Assembly: GCA_030826945.1 (NCBI GenBank)
Contig: JAPQLC010000007.1
Span: 38,681-102,680, forward strand
Origin: Candidatus Thiobius zoothamnicola
Lineage (GTDB): Bacteria; Pseudomonadota; Gammaproteobacteria; Chromatiales; Chromatiaceae
Length of the DNA stretch: 64,000 nucleotides
Direction: 5' to 3'
In this document: one piece after another, positions 34,551-45,606 of the stretch
Numbering within the stretch: the stretch's first letter is position 1
How the letters are laid out: each line of letters begins with the position of its first letter
The notes under the pieces: generated by a model
Told to the model about the DNA's origin: nothing
Database searches by the model: none
What the model saw: the letters and a program-made list of their open reading frames with translations, nothing else
Translations under genes and position numbers: made by a program

Positions 34551-36458
34551 TCAGAAAATCTGCCGCCATGACCGACGCCCGGAGTGATCCGTCGGTTGGC
34601 CCGTTCCGATGAATTGCATGGTGCCGGATGAGCCATTCAGGTAGGTTAAGGCGCTGATCCGTTGTGTCGCGCCGATGGCATATCCGCGTTTGGGGAGAAT
34701 GCCCGGCGCGGACAGAACGCCAATGGCGGATTCCACGCCGCTGATGACGATATTGCCGTGCTGTGGCAAAAGTGGGTTATCTGCTGCGGTGAGCTGACCA
34801 TCGCCATTCAGGTCAAATGTCGGCCAGTGCAAACGACCGCCGCTGTTGGCGTCCAGCGTCATGAGCCAGCTTGCAGAGTTTGTATCACAATCACCTGTTC
34901 CAGGTGATGAAGTAACGAATATGATCCGACCATGATGCCGTATCGGATCGACCAGAATGCTTTCACGCGAATTCCCCCTCTCTTTTTGACTGGCGTCGTA
35001 CAAGTCCATGTACCAACCGAGATAGCCTTGGGTGTTTGTCTGGGAGGGTGTATCTTCGCCCTGATACCAACGTATGGCGTGGTCTGAGGTGATGCGCACT
35101 CTGGTGCCAGTTGGGTGTTTAACCGCTTTGAGAATCGATTGCGGCAATAAATGGCGGCGTTCTATGTTGACCCAGTCGGTTTGATTTCTGTCCCATAGCG
35201 CATAGAAGGTTTGCATATCGGTTGTCTGATGAGCATCGCCAGATTTTGGGTATTGCCCGGAGCCGAAATAAATCATTTGTCCAACCCTGCTGGGATGCAT
35301 GGAAACTTCGATAGCGGTTGTGATGGGTTGCGGTTTACCCGCTGAGTGGCGGGCGTTGAACAGGGGTTTGGGTGAAGCGGTTGAGCCATAGGCGAAACCC
35401 CAATCTGAGGCGTCATGGGATCTGATATCCAGTTTCCAGACATGGCCAAACAGGTCGGGCGCGTAAATATAGTCAATAACAGAATCCGCATTCACATCAA
35501 CGGCTGATAAGTTGGTGATGCCGTTGGGTTGATTTTGTCCTCGCGGGTCGTCCGTCATGCCGGTTTGGGTATCGAATTTATGCAGCAGGCGGCCATCTTC
35601 CGCATCCAGCAGATAGATAACGGCATTGCCGGTATGGCTGATGTGGCGGTCTGTTCTGGTGTTGTGGGAGCCGTTGCCAATCGCTATGGCCCATTGGCTG
35701 TTGGCGAGGCGTATGATCGCGGGTGGGCCGATAGCGTCGCCCAAATCCTGGTCCGATGCATCGGTGAATTTCCAGTGCGCGATCTGATTGACTGGATTCC
35801 CGCTGAACAAACCGGGGTTGGTGACATCCAGCATGAAAATGCCTTGGTCGCTTTGTTCCAGATCGCCGACGAGTAGCGTGCGCCATGCTTCGTGGGTATA
35901 GGCATCCCCTGCGGTAAGTGAATCATGGGCTGGGTCATGATGGGCGGGTGCATCACCGTTTTGGGCGCTGATCAATGTAGACGGGTAGGGTGCATATGTC
36001 AGCACTTTCTTGCCGCCATCTGTTTCTGCGGTGGCGTTAAAGCCCTGCAGCAGGCCGTTCGTGTTTATATAAAGGATTGGTGTGCGCTTGGCGTGTGTTC
36101 GGGCGAAAGCGGTATAAGGTTGGATTTCCAGATTGTCAGGATAGTGAAAAGCAGGTGCGCCCACATAGCGTGGTTCGGCATGCATTCCATCCAATTTGGC
36201 ATCCCAGATTTTATCGCCGAGAGAGCCATCAGCATGAATGGGGTAAGCGTGTAATGCGCCGCGTTGGGTCGTGGCGTCAAAACTGGATTGAAACAATAAA
36301 CTGTCGGTGCGCCATCGGGTTGAATTGAACGTCAGTGGATTGGCGGATGGTGCGCAGTGGGTTTTGTCGGCGGAGTCAGATAAGTTTAATGGGGCGGCAT
36401 GGGTTGCGCCAGCCGCTGTATAAGCGATCAGAGTGATAATGGATGTCAGCAGGTTAAT
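34551..36458 (-). CDS. Short PilY1-like pilus tip protein (beta-propeller domain only); start uncertain
   Basis: Contains the C-terminal PilC/PilY1 beta-propeller: [41 protein letters not shown] (split here: calcium-type DxNxDxxxD) and a second [13 protein letters not shown] loop. Usual PilY1 proteins exceed 1000 aa and have an N-terminal von Willebrand-like half; this one lacks it. The first standard start (TTG 36296) gives 581 aa without a leader, but the frame stays open upstream and encodes a plausible signal peptide ([20 protein letters not shown]). That stretch has no ATG, GTG or TTG; an ATT at 36458, after GGGAAGAAG, is the best guess. Either a non-canonical start or a rearranged 5' end. 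Confidence 0.75.
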   Translation of the reverse strand: MNLLTSIITLIAYTAAGATHAAPLNLSDSADKTHCAPSANPLTFNSTRWRTDSLLFQSSFDATTQRGALHAYPIHADGSLGDKIWDAKLDGMHAEPRYVGAPAFHYPDNLEIQPYTAFARTHAKRTPILYINTNGLLQGFNATAETDGGKKVLTYAPYPSTLISAQNGDAPAHHDPAHDSLTAGDAYTHEAWRTLLVGDLEQSDQGIFMLDVTNPGLFSGNPVNQIAHWKFTDASDQDLGDAIGPPAIIRLANSQWAIAIGNGSHNTRTDRHISHTGNAVIYLLDAEDGRLLHKFDTQTGMTDDPRGQNQPNGITNLSAVDVNADSVIDYIYAPDLFGHVWKLDIRSHDASDWGFAYGSTASPKPLFNARHSAGKPQPITTAIEVSMHPSRVGQMIYFGSGQYPKSGDAHQTTDMQTFYALWDRNQTDWVNIERRHLLPQSILKAVKHPTGTRVRITSDHAIRWYQGEDTPSQTNTQGYLGWYMDLYDASQKERGNSRESILVDPIRHHGRIIFVTSSPGTGDCDTNSASWLMTLDANSGGRLHWPTFDLNGDGQLTAADNPLLPQHGNIVISGVESAIGVLSAPGILPKRGYAIGATQRISALTYLNGSSGTMQFIGTGQPTDHSGRRSWRQIF

Positions 36459-39150
36459 GCGCTTCTTCCCAGTTATCGCCGATCCCCATATCCACCAGCA
36501 ATGGCACGTTTAACTCGGCGGCGGATTCCATCCGTTGTTTGATGATTGCAATGCCAGCCTCCAAATCATCAGGCGCGATTTCAAACACCAGTTCGTCATG
36601 CACCTGCATCAGCATGCGCGCCTGGGGTTGTTCAGTTTGCAACCAGTCGTCAATGCTCAGCATGGCGCGTTTGATGATATCGGCAGCGGTGCCTTGCATG
36701 GGGGCATTGATCGCGGTGCGTTCGGCAGCGGCGCGTCGGCTCGGGTTGCGCGCTTTGATTTCGGGCAGGTACAAGCGGCGACCGAACAGGGTTTCGACAT
36801 AACCTTGTTCGCGCGCGCTGGCGCGGATATTGTCCATGAAGGTTTTCACGCCCGGGTAGCGGCTGAAGTAAAGATCAACATACTCTTGCGCCGCTTTGCG
36901 TTCGATGCCTAATTGCTTCGCCAGACCAAAGGCAGACATGCCATAGATCAGGCCAAAGTTGATGGCTTTGGCTGAACGGCGTTGGTTATCGGTCACGGCT
37001 TCCAGACTGTCTGCGCCGAACACCTCAGCGGCGGTCGCGCGGTGGATGTCGGCACCCTCGGCGAAAGCCTTGCGCAGACCAGCGTCATCGGACAGATGTG
37101 CCATGATGCGCAGCTCGATTTGCGAATAGTCGGCGGCGACCATGCGCCAACTGGCTTGTGGAATGAACGCTTTGCGGATGCGCCGACCTTCCGCGCTACG
37201 GATCGGGATATTTTGCAGATTCGGATCAGATGAACTGAGTCGCCCGGTGGCGGCGACCGCTTGATGGTAGCTGGTGTGTACCCGTCCGGTGTTCGGGTTG
37301 ACCATCTCCGGCAGTTTGTCGGTGTAGGTGGATTTCAATTTGGCCAGGCTGCGATGTTGCAAAATGACCTCGGGCAACGCATGGCCTTGATCGGCCAGTT
37401 CCTGCAGCACGCTTTCTGAGGTGGACGGCGCGCCTTTGGGCGTTTTGGCGATCACGGGCAGCTTGAGTTGATTGAAAAAGATCTCGCCGATTTGTTTGGG
37501 CGAACTCATATTGAACGGTTGTCCCGCCAGTGCATAGGCTTGTTGTTCTAATGTATGCAGGTGTTCAGCGAATTGCTGGCTTTGTGCCTTCAGCATCGCC
37601 GGATCAATGGTCACGCCAGTGCGCTCAATGCGTGATAAGACTGACAGCAGCGGTATTTCCATCTCATCGAACAGCTTGCTCAGATCAGGCTCGCGCTCCA
37701 GCATGGGCCAAAGCGCGCGATGTAGGCGCAGGGTGACATCAGCGTCTTCAGCTGCATAGGGGCCGGCTTGTTCAAGCGGAATTTGATCAAAGGTCAGTTG
37801 CTTCGCGCCTTTGCCAGCGATATCGGTGAAGTGAATGGTTTTGTGCTGCAGAAAACGTTCGGCCATGGAATCCATATCATGCCGCCCGCTGGTTGCATTC
37901 GCCACATAGGATTCGAGCATGGTGTCGTAGCGGATGCCGTTGAGGTGGATACCATGATTAGCCAGCACGCTCATATCGTATTTCAGGTTTTGTCCGACTT
38001 TGGCCGGTTGTTCAGCCTCCAGGAGCGGCTTCAATTGGGTCAACACCCAGTCGCGATCCAATTGCTCAGGCGCGCCTGGATACTGATGAACCAGTGGCAC
38101 ATAGGCGGCCTGGTCGATTTCCACGGCGAATGAGACGCCGACGATTTCGGCCTGCATATAATCCAGGCTGGTGGTTTCAGTATCGAACGCGATTAATTCG
38201 GCGTTGCTTAATTTCTCCAGCCAAGCGGCAAAGTCTGCTTTATCCAGAACGATTTGGTAATCCGTTTCGATGTCAGCAGGCGCTGGTTCTGGTGCTGTGT
38301 CGTCATCCAGACTGGCGAGCAGACGGCGTGATTCAATGCGCTCATAATGCGCTCTCAGCGTTGCAATATCCGGCGCTTGTGGACGTAAATCCTGCGGTGC
38401 ATAAGGCAGTTCGACATCCAGTTTGATGGTGGTCAAAGCGCGGGAGAGCGGCAGTTGTGCTAGGCTGTTGCGCAGGTTCTCGCCAACCTTGCCCTTGATT
38501 TGATCGGCGTTTTGCATCAAGGCGTCCAGCGTTTTGTATTCAGCCAGCCACTTGGCGGCGGTTTTCGGACCGCATTTGGGGACGCCCGGGATGTTATCCA
38601 CGCTGTCGCCCATTAACGCCAGGTAATCAATGATCTGCTCTGGCATCACACCGAATTTCTCCATCACGCCAGCGCGATCCATTCGGGTATCGCTCATGGT
38701 GTTGATCAAGGTGATATTTTGATTGACCAATTGCGCCATATCCTTGTCGCCCGTCGAAATCAGGGTTGGCATGCCTTGTTGATCGGCGCGGGTCGCCAGA
38801 GCGCCGATTACGTCATCCGCTTCGACGCCATCAATCACCAGCAACGGCAATCCCATCGCCTTGATCATGCCCAGCAATGGCTCGATTTGTTCGCGCAAAT
38901 CATCCGGCATGGGGGGGCGATTGGCTTTGTAGTCCGGGAACAAATCGTCACGAAAGGTTTTGCCCGGCGCATCAAACACCACTGCCATGTGCTCCGGCTG
39001 GTATTCATCCAGTAACTTGCGCAGCATATTGAGTACGCCGATGATGGCTCCAGTCGCCTCGCCGCGCGAATTGGTCAACGGCGGCAAGGCGTGGTAAGCA
39101 CGAAATAAATAAGAGGAGCCATCGACGAGGATGAAAGGAGGTTTTTTCAT
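36454..39150 (-). CDS. polA: DNA polymerase I
   Basis: Three domains are intact: 5'-3' exonuclease (about residues 1-290; [44 protein letters not shown]), 3'-5' proofreading exonuclease (about 300-500; [15 protein letters not shown]) and polymerase ([63 protein letters not shown]). The ATG at 39150 gives 898 aa with the normal start; the frame is open to 39219, which would add a 23-residue tail not typical of PolA. The 3' end overlaps the proposed start of the PilY1-like gene. Confidence 0.96.
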   Translation of the reverse strand: MKKPPFILVDGSSYLFRAYHALPPLTNSRGEATGAIIGVLNMLRKLLDEYQPEHMAVVFDAPGKTFRDDLFPDYKANRPPMPDDLREQIEPLLGMIKAMGLPLLVIDGVEADDVIGALATRADQQGMPTLISTGDKDMAQLVNQNITLINTMSDTRMDRAGVMEKFGVMPEQIIDYLALMGDSVDNIPGVPKCGPKTAAKWLAEYKTLDALMQNADQIKGKVGENLRNSLAQLPLSRALTTIKLDVELPYAPQDLRPQAPDIATLRAHYERIESRRLLASLDDDTAPEPAPADIETDYQIVLDKADFAAWLEKLSNAELIAFDTETTSLDYMQAEIVGVSFAVEIDQAAYVPLVHQYPGAPEQLDRDWVLTQLKPLLEAEQPAKVGQNLKYDMSVLANHGIHLNGIRYDTMLESYVANATSGRHDMDSMAERFLQHKTIHFTDIAGKGAKQLTFDQIPLEQAGPYAAEDADVTLRLHRALWPMLEREPDLSKLFDEMEIPLLSVLSRIERTGVTIDPAMLKAQSQQFAEHLHTLEQQAYALAGQPFNMSSPKQIGEIFFNQLKLPVIAKTPKGAPSTSESVLQELADQGHALPEVILQHRSLAKLKSTYTDKLPEMVNPNTGRVHTSYHQAVAATGRLSSSDPNLQNIPIRSAEGRRIRKAFIPQASWRMVAADYSQIELRIMAHLSDDAGLRKAFAEGADIHRATAAEVFGADSLEAVTDNQRRSAKAINFGLIYGMSAFGLAKQLGIERKAAQEYVDLYFSRYPGVKTFMDNIRASAREQGYVETLFGRRLYLPEIKARNPSRRAAAERTAINAPMQGTAADIIKRAMLSIDDWLQTEQPQARMLMQVHDELVFEIAPDDLEAGIAIIKQRMESAAELNVPLLVDMGIGDNWEEAH

Positions 39151-39399
39151 GGGCGCTTTGGGTTGTGCGTAAGGGTTGTCATCAGAGGAATGCAGAATGT
39201 GCGAGTTTGCTGGAGCCATCCCTTAGCCTGTGGCAGCGCAAAAAACGGCGATTAATGTAGCATGGGTGATTGTGGTTGTCTGTGAAACTGTCGTTGGCGA
39301 GGGGCAATTCAAATTGAATCCGCCAGAAGATTCAATTGGTTGGAAAAGCGCTGAACGATCAATTATTGAGTTGCGTCCGTAGCCGCTTAACGACATGGT

Positions 39400-40044
39400 C
39401 TAGACGTAATACACCGATTTCGTCATCAACTTGGCGCTGACCCGCATCGCCAGTTTGATGGGCAGGGGTAACGCCACGCCTCCATGCATCATGGCTTTTT
39501 GCCCATGTTCTGCTTCGTCTTCCTTCATTTGCCGTAGGATGCAGTGAGTGCGGTTGTCTTCCACCGGGATCTGCGCCAAATGTTCATCCAGATGATTTTC
39601 CACTTGTTTTTCGGTTTCCGCGATGAAGCCCAGGCTCCATTTGTCACCGGCAATCCCTGCGCAGGCGCCGATAACAAAAGAGCTGGCATACCAGACAGGA
39701 TTGAGTAGGCTGAGCCGTCCGTTCAGCGTTTGGATGCGTTGGGCGCACCATTGCAGATGGTCGTTTTCTTCGGCGGCTGATTGACGCATGCTGTCTTGTA
39801 TGGCTGGATTGCGCGCCGTTAACGCTTGGCCTTGATACAGCGCCTGGGCGCAGATTTCCCCAGTATGGTTGATTCGCATCAATCGGGCGACATGGTTGCG
39901 TTGCGCATCGTCCAGTTCTGCTTCTGGAGATGCTGCGCCTGGGGTGGGTCTTCCGGTGGTTTGTGGTTGGCCGGATAAGGTGCGTAAAGCTTGATCAAAC
40001 TGGTTGAGTAAGTGATCAACCGGAGTGTAGTCGCGCGCATTCAT
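39400..40044 (-). CDS. coq7: 2-octaprenyl-3-methyl-6-methoxy-1,4-benzoquinol hydroxylase
   Basis: Di-iron monooxygenase for the last hydroxylation of ubiquinone synthesis. The 214-aa protein has the ferritin-like ligand sets: NHTGEICAQALYQGQ, AAEENDHLQWCAQRI, ETEKQVENHLDEHL and MKEDEAEHGQKAM. The presence of Coq7 implies aerobic ubiquinone synthesis. It overlaps the upstream Fe-S gene by 4 nt and ends about 250 nt from the polA start. Confidence 0.95.
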   Translation of the reverse strand: MNARDYTPVDHLLNQFDQALRTLSGQPQTTGRPTPGAASPEAELDDAQRNHVARLMRINHTGEICAQALYQGQALTARNPAIQDSMRQSAAEENDHLQWCAQRIQTLNGRLSLLNPVWYASSFVIGACAGIAGDKWSLGFIAETEKQVENHLDEHLAQIPVEDNRTHCILRQMKEDEAEHGQKAMMHGGVALPLPIKLAMRVSAKLMTKSVYYV

Positions 40045-41201
40045 AACTGTTTCTCCAATAATTCAACCGGATGCATCACTTGGGTCGCCAGGCCGGATGC
40101 GTTCATGCCTTCCGCCAGATGCAGGGCGCACCCGATGTTGGTGGTCACCAAGTAGTCTGGGCGTATGGTGTCCAGTTTATCCAATAATGGTTGCCGTAAG
40201 GCTTCCGCCTGCTTGCGGTGGGTGAGCAGGTGGTCGCCAGAGGCACCGCAACAGTCGCCTGGATCGCTTAATGGGTAGGTGGTCAATTCAGGGATTGGCT
40301 TGAGTGCCGAGGCCAGGGCGTCAGATTGATTCAGGCCATTCACCAAGCTGCACGGTTGGTGCAGCGCGGCTGTTTTCCGTAGTGGCTTACAGGTCAACCG
40401 GTCAGCATTTTCCGGCTGGGTCAAAAATACCACAATATCGTTGGTCGGTAATGCAAAAGAGGCTTGTTGCCGCCAATAAGAGGCGCAGCCGCTGGCGGTG
40501 GTCAGCACGATATCGACATTTTTGGCGAATGCTTGATGGTTTTTATCCGCCATGGTGATCGCAGCTGCCTGGTCGCCCTGATGAGCCGCCAGGGCGCCGC
40601 AGCAGCCTTGTTGTGCCGGTATCACGACGGTATATCCCAGCGTGTTTAATAGGCGGATAGCTGCGTGTAAAGCGCTGGCTTGTGCGGCCCGGGTGGCGCA
40701 GCCCAGCAATAGGCCGATGCGCGCGCGCGGCTTGCCGGATGGCGGATAGATACCTGCCTGGGGCGCGGTTTGGTGTGTTTTGAGTGCTTTGGCCAAACGA
40801 AAACTGACGGGTAGAAAGGGTGCGTTTGGGATTGCCTGGGCGAGTCGATTCAGGGTTGAGAAAAGTTTTGGGCGCTTGGCCAGCTGTGCGGACCCACTGG
40901 GTTTTGACCATTGTTGCCGTGCCGTATCGATGATCTGGTGGTATTTGACCTGAGAGGGGCATACTTGTTCACAACGCAGGCATAGCAGGCATTGGTCGAT
41001 ATGCTGTTTGGCCGATGCGTCAGGTTGGATATCGCCTTTTAACAGGGCCTCGGCTAATGCGATTCGCCCTCGCGGCGATGCGTTTTCGTCCAGATATAGA
41101 CGGTAGGTCGGACAGTGCGGCAGACACATGGCGCATTTGACGCAACGGTCGGCTTCCGCCAAAGCGGTTTGGCGGCTTGAGGCTATAATCGGGTCATTCA
41201 C
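40041..41201 (-). CDS. (Fe-S)-binding oxidoreductase subunit, GlcF/GlpC-like
   Basis: A 386-aa protein with two [4Fe-4S] motifs at the N-terminus (CVKCAMCLPHCPTYRL and CLLCLRCEQVCPSQVKY) and two C-terminal CCG domains (QQGCCGALAAHQG and DPGDCCGASGDHL). This is the layout of the iron-sulfur subunit of glycolate oxidase (GlcF) and of anaerobic glycerol-3-phosphate dehydrogenase (GlpC). No FAD-binding GlcD/E partner is adjacent, so the electron donor is not known. It is coupled to coq7 by a 4-nt overlap, which hints at delivery of electrons to ubiquinone. Confidence 0.85.
   Translation of the reverse strand: MNDPIIASSRQTALAEADRCVKCAMCLPHCPTYRLYLDENASPRGRIALAEALLKGDIQPDASAKQHIDQCLLCLRCEQVCPSQVKYHQIIDTARQQWSKPSGSAQLAKRPKLFSTLNRLAQAIPNAPFLPVSFRLAKALKTHQTAPQAGIYPPSGKPRARIGLLLGCATRAAQASALHAAIRLLNTLGYTVVIPAQQGCCGALAAHQGDQAAAITMADKNHQAFAKNVDIVLTTASGCASYWRQQASFALPTNDIVVFLTQPENADRLTCKPLRKTAALHQPCSLVNGLNQSDALASALKPIPELTTYPLSDPGDCCGASGDHLLTHRKQAEALRQPLLDKLDTIRPDYLVTTNIGCALHLAEGMNASGLATQVMHPVELLEKQL
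41184..41189 (+). promoter_or_regulatory. Probable -10 element of the ferredoxin gene
   Basis: A perfect TATAAT inside the first codons of the divergent Fe-S gene, 41 nt before the ferredoxin ATG at 41231. The -35 region is poorly conserved. Confidence 0.4.
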
Positions 41202-41230
41202 CGTTATTTTATTTCATGGGGCTGATCAAG

Positions 41231-41545
41231 ATGGGCTATTACCGACAACATGTGTTTTTTTGCACGAATCTGCGTGATGGGGAGCGACAGTCCTGCCAAC
41301 AGTGTGATGCGCAGGCGGCGCGTGATTATGTCAAGCAGCGTTGTAAAACACTGGGTTTAAGCCAAGGAGCCGGGTCTGTGCGCATCAATACGGCTGGTTG
41401 TCTGGATCGGTGCGAAGCAGGCCCGGTGATGGTGGTCTACCCGGAAGGTGTTTGGTACACCTATGTTGACCGGGAGGATTTGGATGAAATTATTGAGCAA
41501 CATTTGCAGGGAGGGCAAGTGGTTGAGCGTTTATTAATTCAATAG
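41231..41545 (+). CDS. Thioredoxin-fold [2Fe-2S] ferredoxin
   Basis: A 104-aa protein of the (2Fe-2S) thioredoxin-like ferredoxin family. It starts MGYYRQHVFFCTN with Cys ligand candidates in FFCTN and RQSCQQC, and a second pair in INTAGCLDRCEAGPVMVVYP. The ATG at 41231 fits the family start (M-x-YY-x-HVFFCTN); 41216 would add five residues. It is divergent from the GlcF/GlpC-like Fe-S gene, with start regions 29 nt apart, and so may work in the same electron transfer. The partner is unproven. Confidence 0.85.
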   Translation: MGYYRQHVFFCTNLRDGERQSCQQCDAQAARDYVKQRCKTLGLSQGAGSVRINTAGCLDRCEAGPVMVVYPEGVWYTYVDREDLDEIIEQHLQGGQVVERLLIQ

Positions 41546-41594
41546 CTGGGGAGTTTATCCTTGTCAGGCCTGCTTACTGTCTCTTTTAAGGGTT

Positions 41595-44500
41595 TTATAA
41601 ACCGGATGCTTTCCAACATTTCTGAATGCGTTTAACCGATATGGGGTAGCGGGTTTTCACTTCTTGAGCGAACAGTGAAATCCGCAGTTCTTCCAGTTGC
41701 CAGCGGATGTCTTCCAGGCGTGGATCAATTTGTCCTTTCTCACGCATTTGTTCGTCACGTTGTTGCCAGTGCTGCCAGAGTTCGGCCATTTCGCGCATGG
41801 CTTGTTGATCGCGTGATTGCGCGCCACTTTTGAGTTTTTGCAAACGCAATGTAATCGCTTGCAGGTAGCGCGGGTATTGCGCCAGTTGTTCGGTGGGTGT
41901 GGTTTGCAGAAAACCCTGGTGAATCAGGTTGTCCAGTTGCTGCTGGATGTCTTGGGTTTGCGGCAGTAAATGAAGGTTGTTGAGACTATTCAATAATTTA
42001 CGAATGGCATGATATTGAGACAGAATCGCTGCGGTCTGGGTTAGGACGCGCTGGTATTTTTCGGATAATTCAGCCCGGTTCTGGTCGTAGCGCTGTTGGA
42101 AGGCCGCTTGGTCGCGTATGGGCTTGGCGTCATGTAGAAAGGTTTGATCAAAGGCGAGCATTAATAGCTGATCTTCGAGCGCCGCTTGCTGTTCTGGCGT
42201 CGCGTCGCTTGCGCGTTTTGGTGCTTTGGCGTAGTGCAGACGCAGGGTTTGGAGGGTTGTGTTTTGTTTGCGCAAATCGCGTACGGTCTTGGGTTGGCGC
42301 AGCATGAATAATCGACGTAATCCGGCATGATGGGCCACTGCCGCGCGGGCGGCTGAATCCAGACAGCGCACGGATACGCTGTCGCCTTCATCGACCAGGG
42401 CGGGGTAGGCGACGAACTGCATGCCGTGATGCCGTATTTCAACGGTTTCCGGCAAATCGCCGCAGGTCCAGTCTTTCAGGCCGGTTTGCGCTAAGGCATG
42501 TGGGGTGGTGACGGTGTTTTCCGTATGTGCGGCTGATTTAGCGTAGGTTTGTTGCAGTTGCGCCAAATTGCGCGAACAGGCGAGTGTTTTGCGTCCATCT
42601 GCACTGAGCAAACAGATGCGCATCTGTAAATAAGGATCCAGTGTATCCAGCCGCCAGGCGTCTTCCGGCACATATTGCCCGGTCAGCTTTTTGAGGGCAG
42701 CGGCTAATGTTTGGTGCAGCGGCGTTTCGCCAGGTTGCATGATATTGAGGCAGCGTCGCACGTAATCCGGTGCAGGCACGAACTGCCGACGCAGGCTTTT
42801 CGGCAAGCCTTTGATCATGGCAGTGATTTTCTCCGTAATCAGGCCGGGTATCAGCCAGTCAACTTGTCCCTGGCTGAGTTGATTCAATAAGGGTGAGGGT
42901 ATTTTTACCGTCACGCCATCGGCTTCATTGCCAGGTTCAAAGTGATAGCTGAGTGGCAGTTTTGCGCCATTCAATATCAGGTGATCGGGAAATTGCGATT
43001 CGGTGTGACTCGTCGTGTTTGCGCGGATGTCATCCAGCCGCATATGCAACAGCTTGGGGTGACTTTGTTTGCGCAGCCAGGTTTCAAGTTGTCGGGTGCT
43101 GTAAATATCCGCCGGGATGCGTTGTGCATAGAATTGATAAATGGCTTCTTCATCCACCAGCAGGTCGTGTCGTCTGGCTTTGATTTCTTGCGCATGCAGG
43201 TCGGTGATCAGCGCTTGGTTATGTCGTCGGAAAGGCGCTCGGGTGCGTACTTCGTCTTCGACCAGGCCGAAGCGGATAAAAATATCGTGCGCCACCGATG
43301 GATCAATTGGTCCATAGTTGATGCGTCGGCGCGGCACGATCGGCAGGCCGTACAGGGTGACTTTTTCATAAGCACCGACTTGCCCCGCTCTGGCTTGCCA
43401 GTGGGGTTCGCTATAGCTGCGTTTGACTAAATGGCCGGCCAGATTTTCAATCCATTCCGGTTGTATCTGCGCGACGGTGCGCGCATAAAGTCGGGTGGTC
43501 TCGACCAGTTCAGCCGCCATCACCCATTTGGGTTCGCGTTTGAACTGACTGGAGCCGGGGAAGATATGCCAGCGGGTATTACGCGCGCCGAGATAGTTGC
43601 GTTCTTTACCGGTATTACGTTGCCCGATATGGCTTAACAGGCCGGACAGGATGGCTTTATGCACGATGTCATAACTGGCCGGTTTTTGATTTTCGTGATG
43701 CTTCAGGGCATGCATCTGTTGTTTGAGTTGGCGATAGATATCAAACCATTCGCGCACTCGGGTTGGTGCCAGAAAGTATTCACGGCAGAGGCGCTCGAAT
43801 TTACGTCGTGTCAAGTCCTCCCGTTTTTCGTGCAGAAAATCCCATAACCTGACCATTGATAAGAAATCTGACTGTTCATCGGCGAATAAGGCGTGTGCTT
43901 CGTCGGCGGTTTGTTGTTTGTCCAGAGGGCGTTCGCGCGGGTCCTGCACGGATAATCCGGCGCTGATGATGAGGGTTTCGCGCAGGCAGCCGCTTTGACC
44001 GGCTTCCAGCAGCATGCGACCGATTCTGGGGTCAATTGGCAGGCGCGCCAGAGTGCGGCCCAATCGGGTGATTTTATGGGTGTTATCGACGGCACCTAAT
44101 TCGTGCAATACCCGGTAACCATCTTTGATCATACGGTTATCCGGTGGTTCGACGAACGGAAAAGAGGCGATGTCGCCAAATCCCAGCGCTTGCATTTGCA
44201 GGATGACTGCCGCCAGGTTGGTGCGCAGAATCTCCGGTTCGGTGAAGGCGTCGCGTTGTTGGAAATCCGTTTCTTCGTAAAGCCGGATGCAGATGCCGGC
44301 GGCCACCCGGCCACAACGTCCTTTACGTTGGTCGGCACTGGCTTGTGAAATGGCTTCTACCGGTAGGCGTTGGATTTTAGCGCGCGTGCTATAACGGCTG
44401 ATGCGCGCTGTGCCGGTGTCAATCACATAACGAATGCCGGGCACGGTGAGTGAGGTTTCCGCCACATTGGTCGCCAGGACGATGCGGCGCAGTCCGCCGG

Positions 44501-45470
44501 GCTGAAAAATACGCGCTTGTTCTGCCGGGCTTTGCCGGGCATACAATGGGAGCACTTCGGTGCTGGTTAATCGGGCTTTGCGCAAGGTTTCTGATGCTTC
44601 GCGGATTTCGCGTTCGCCGGAGAAAAAAACCAGAATATCGCCGCGATCCATGCGGGATAGTTCGTCAACGGCGTCCAGTAAGCCTTGCTGGAGATCAACG
44701 CCGCCGTTTTCTTCATTTTCGGGTGGTGGTCGATAATAGACCTGCACCGGATAGGTCCGGCCTGAGACTTCAATGACGGGGGCTTGGTGGAAATGGTTGG
44801 AGAACCGTTGTGGATCAATGGTTGCTGAGGTGATGATCAGTTTCAGATCGCGGCGCTTGGGGAGTAGTTGGCGCAAATAGCCCAGCAGAAAATCAATGTT
44901 CAGACTGCGTTCATGCGCTTCGTCGATGATCAGGGTGTCATATTCATTTAAATAGGGATCGCGCTGAATTTCGGTCAGGAGGATGCCGTCTGTCATCAAC
45001 TTGATGTGGCTGTTCTCAGTGACTCTGTCGGTGAAACGGACTTTATAGCCGATGCTTTCACCCACGGATTGCCCCAACTCAGCGGCGATCCGGTTGGCTA
45101 GGCTGCGCGCGGCGATGCGTCGCGGCTGGGTGTGGCCGATGCGGCCATATACGCCTAAACCGAGTGAGAGGCATATTTTGGGTAATTGAGTCGATTTGCC
45201 GGAACCGGTTTCGCCGCAGAGCACCACCACTTGATGATGGGTGATGGTTTGTTGGATTTCATCCAATCGGTCAATGATTGGCAGTTCAGCCGGGAACTCA
45301 ATGGATGGCAAAGCCAGATGGCGTTGCTTGGCGGCCTCCTGCGAACGGGTCTGGCGTTCGGTGAATTGCTGCTGCAATTCAGGTGTGGATCGGGGGCTTT
45401 GGCAAGCGCGTGCTAAACGCCGTAATGCATGGCGGTCACGGATCAGACAGTCGGAAAAGGATAGGGACAA
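41595..45470 (-). CDS. hrpA: ATP-dependent RNA helicase HrpA
   Basis: DEAH-box helicase of 1291 aa, close to the 1300 aa of E. coli HrpA. Walker A VVLCGETGSGKSTQLPK, TQPRRIAARSLANRIA, motif II LIIDEAHERSLN, SAT (IITSATIDPQRF), VLATNVAETSLTVPGIRYV and the QRKGRCGRVAAGICIRLY motif VI are all present, followed by the HA2, OB-fold and long C-terminal DUF3418 regions. In E. coli HrpA helps rescue stalled or collided ribosomes. It is preceded on the same strand by the RRM gene but separated by two hairpins. Confidence 0.96.
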   Translation of the reverse strand: MSLSFSDCLIRDRHALRRLARACQSPRSTPELQQQFTERQTRSQEAAKQRHLALPSIEFPAELPIIDRLDEIQQTITHHQVVVLCGETGSGKSTQLPKICLSLGLGVYGRIGHTQPRRIAARSLANRIAAELGQSVGESIGYKVRFTDRVTENSHIKLMTDGILLTEIQRDPYLNEYDTLIIDEAHERSLNIDFLLGYLRQLLPKRRDLKLIITSATIDPQRFSNHFHQAPVIEVSGRTYPVQVYYRPPPENEENGGVDLQQGLLDAVDELSRMDRGDILVFFSGEREIREASETLRKARLTSTEVLPLYARQSPAEQARIFQPGGLRRIVLATNVAETSLTVPGIRYVIDTGTARISRYSTRAKIQRLPVEAISQASADQRKGRCGRVAAGICIRLYEETDFQQRDAFTEPEILRTNLAAVILQMQALGFGDIASFPFVEPPDNRMIKDGYRVLHELGAVDNTHKITRLGRTLARLPIDPRIGRMLLEAGQSGCLRETLIISAGLSVQDPRERPLDKQQTADEAHALFADEQSDFLSMVRLWDFLHEKREDLTRRKFERLCREYFLAPTRVREWFDIYRQLKQQMHALKHHENQKPASYDIVHKAILSGLLSHIGQRNTGKERNYLGARNTRWHIFPGSSQFKREPKWVMAAELVETTRLYARTVAQIQPEWIENLAGHLVKRSYSEPHWQARAGQVGAYEKVTLYGLPIVPRRRINYGPIDPSVAHDIFIRFGLVEDEVRTRAPFRRHNQALITDLHAQEIKARRHDLLVDEEAIYQFYAQRIPADIYSTRQLETWLRKQSHPKLLHMRLDDIRANTTSHTESQFPDHLILNGAKLPLSYHFEPGNEADGVTVKIPSPLLNQLSQGQVDWLIPGLITEKITAMIKGLPKSLRRQFVPAPDYVRRCLNIMQPGETPLHQTLAAALKKLTGQYVPEDAWRLDTLDPYLQMRICLLSADGRKTLACSRNLAQLQQTYAKSAAHTENTVTTPHALAQTGLKDWTCGDLPETVEIRHHGMQFVAYPALVDEGDSVSVRCLDSAARAAVAHHAGLRRLFMLRQPKTVRDLRKQNTTLQTLRLHYAKAPKRASDATPEQQAALEDQLLMLAFDQTFLHDAKPIRDQAAFQQRYDQNRAELSEKYQRVLTQTAAILSQYHAIRKLLNSLNNLHLLPQTQDIQQQLDNLIHQGFLQTTPTEQLAQYPRYLQAITLRLQKLKSGAQSRDQQAMREMAELWQHWQQRDEQMREKGQIDPRLEDIRWQLEELRISLFAQEVKTRYPISVKRIQKCWKASGL

Positions 45471-45543
45471 AGCAGAATCAGTTCATCAGGCTGGTGGCCT
45501 GACTGGTTAAGGGATGTGGGGATTGGTGGCGGTGATTTTGGGG

Positions 45544-45594
45544 AGGCCTTTGGCGGGTTGCGCAAAGGCCTGATCTGGATATTTGCTCCAGATC
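45544..45594 (-). terminator. Two tandem perfect hairpins after the RRM gene
   Basis: GATCTGGA (45572-45579) pairs with TCCAGATC (45587-45594), and AGGCCTTTG (45544-45552) pairs with CAAAGGCCT (45563-45571). Both lie between the RRM stop and hrpA. Neither is followed by a U-run on the minus strand, so they may protect the mRNA end or slow polymerase rather than act as classical terminators. Confidence 0.5.
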
Positions 45595-45606
45595 AATCGC
45601 TCTCAG

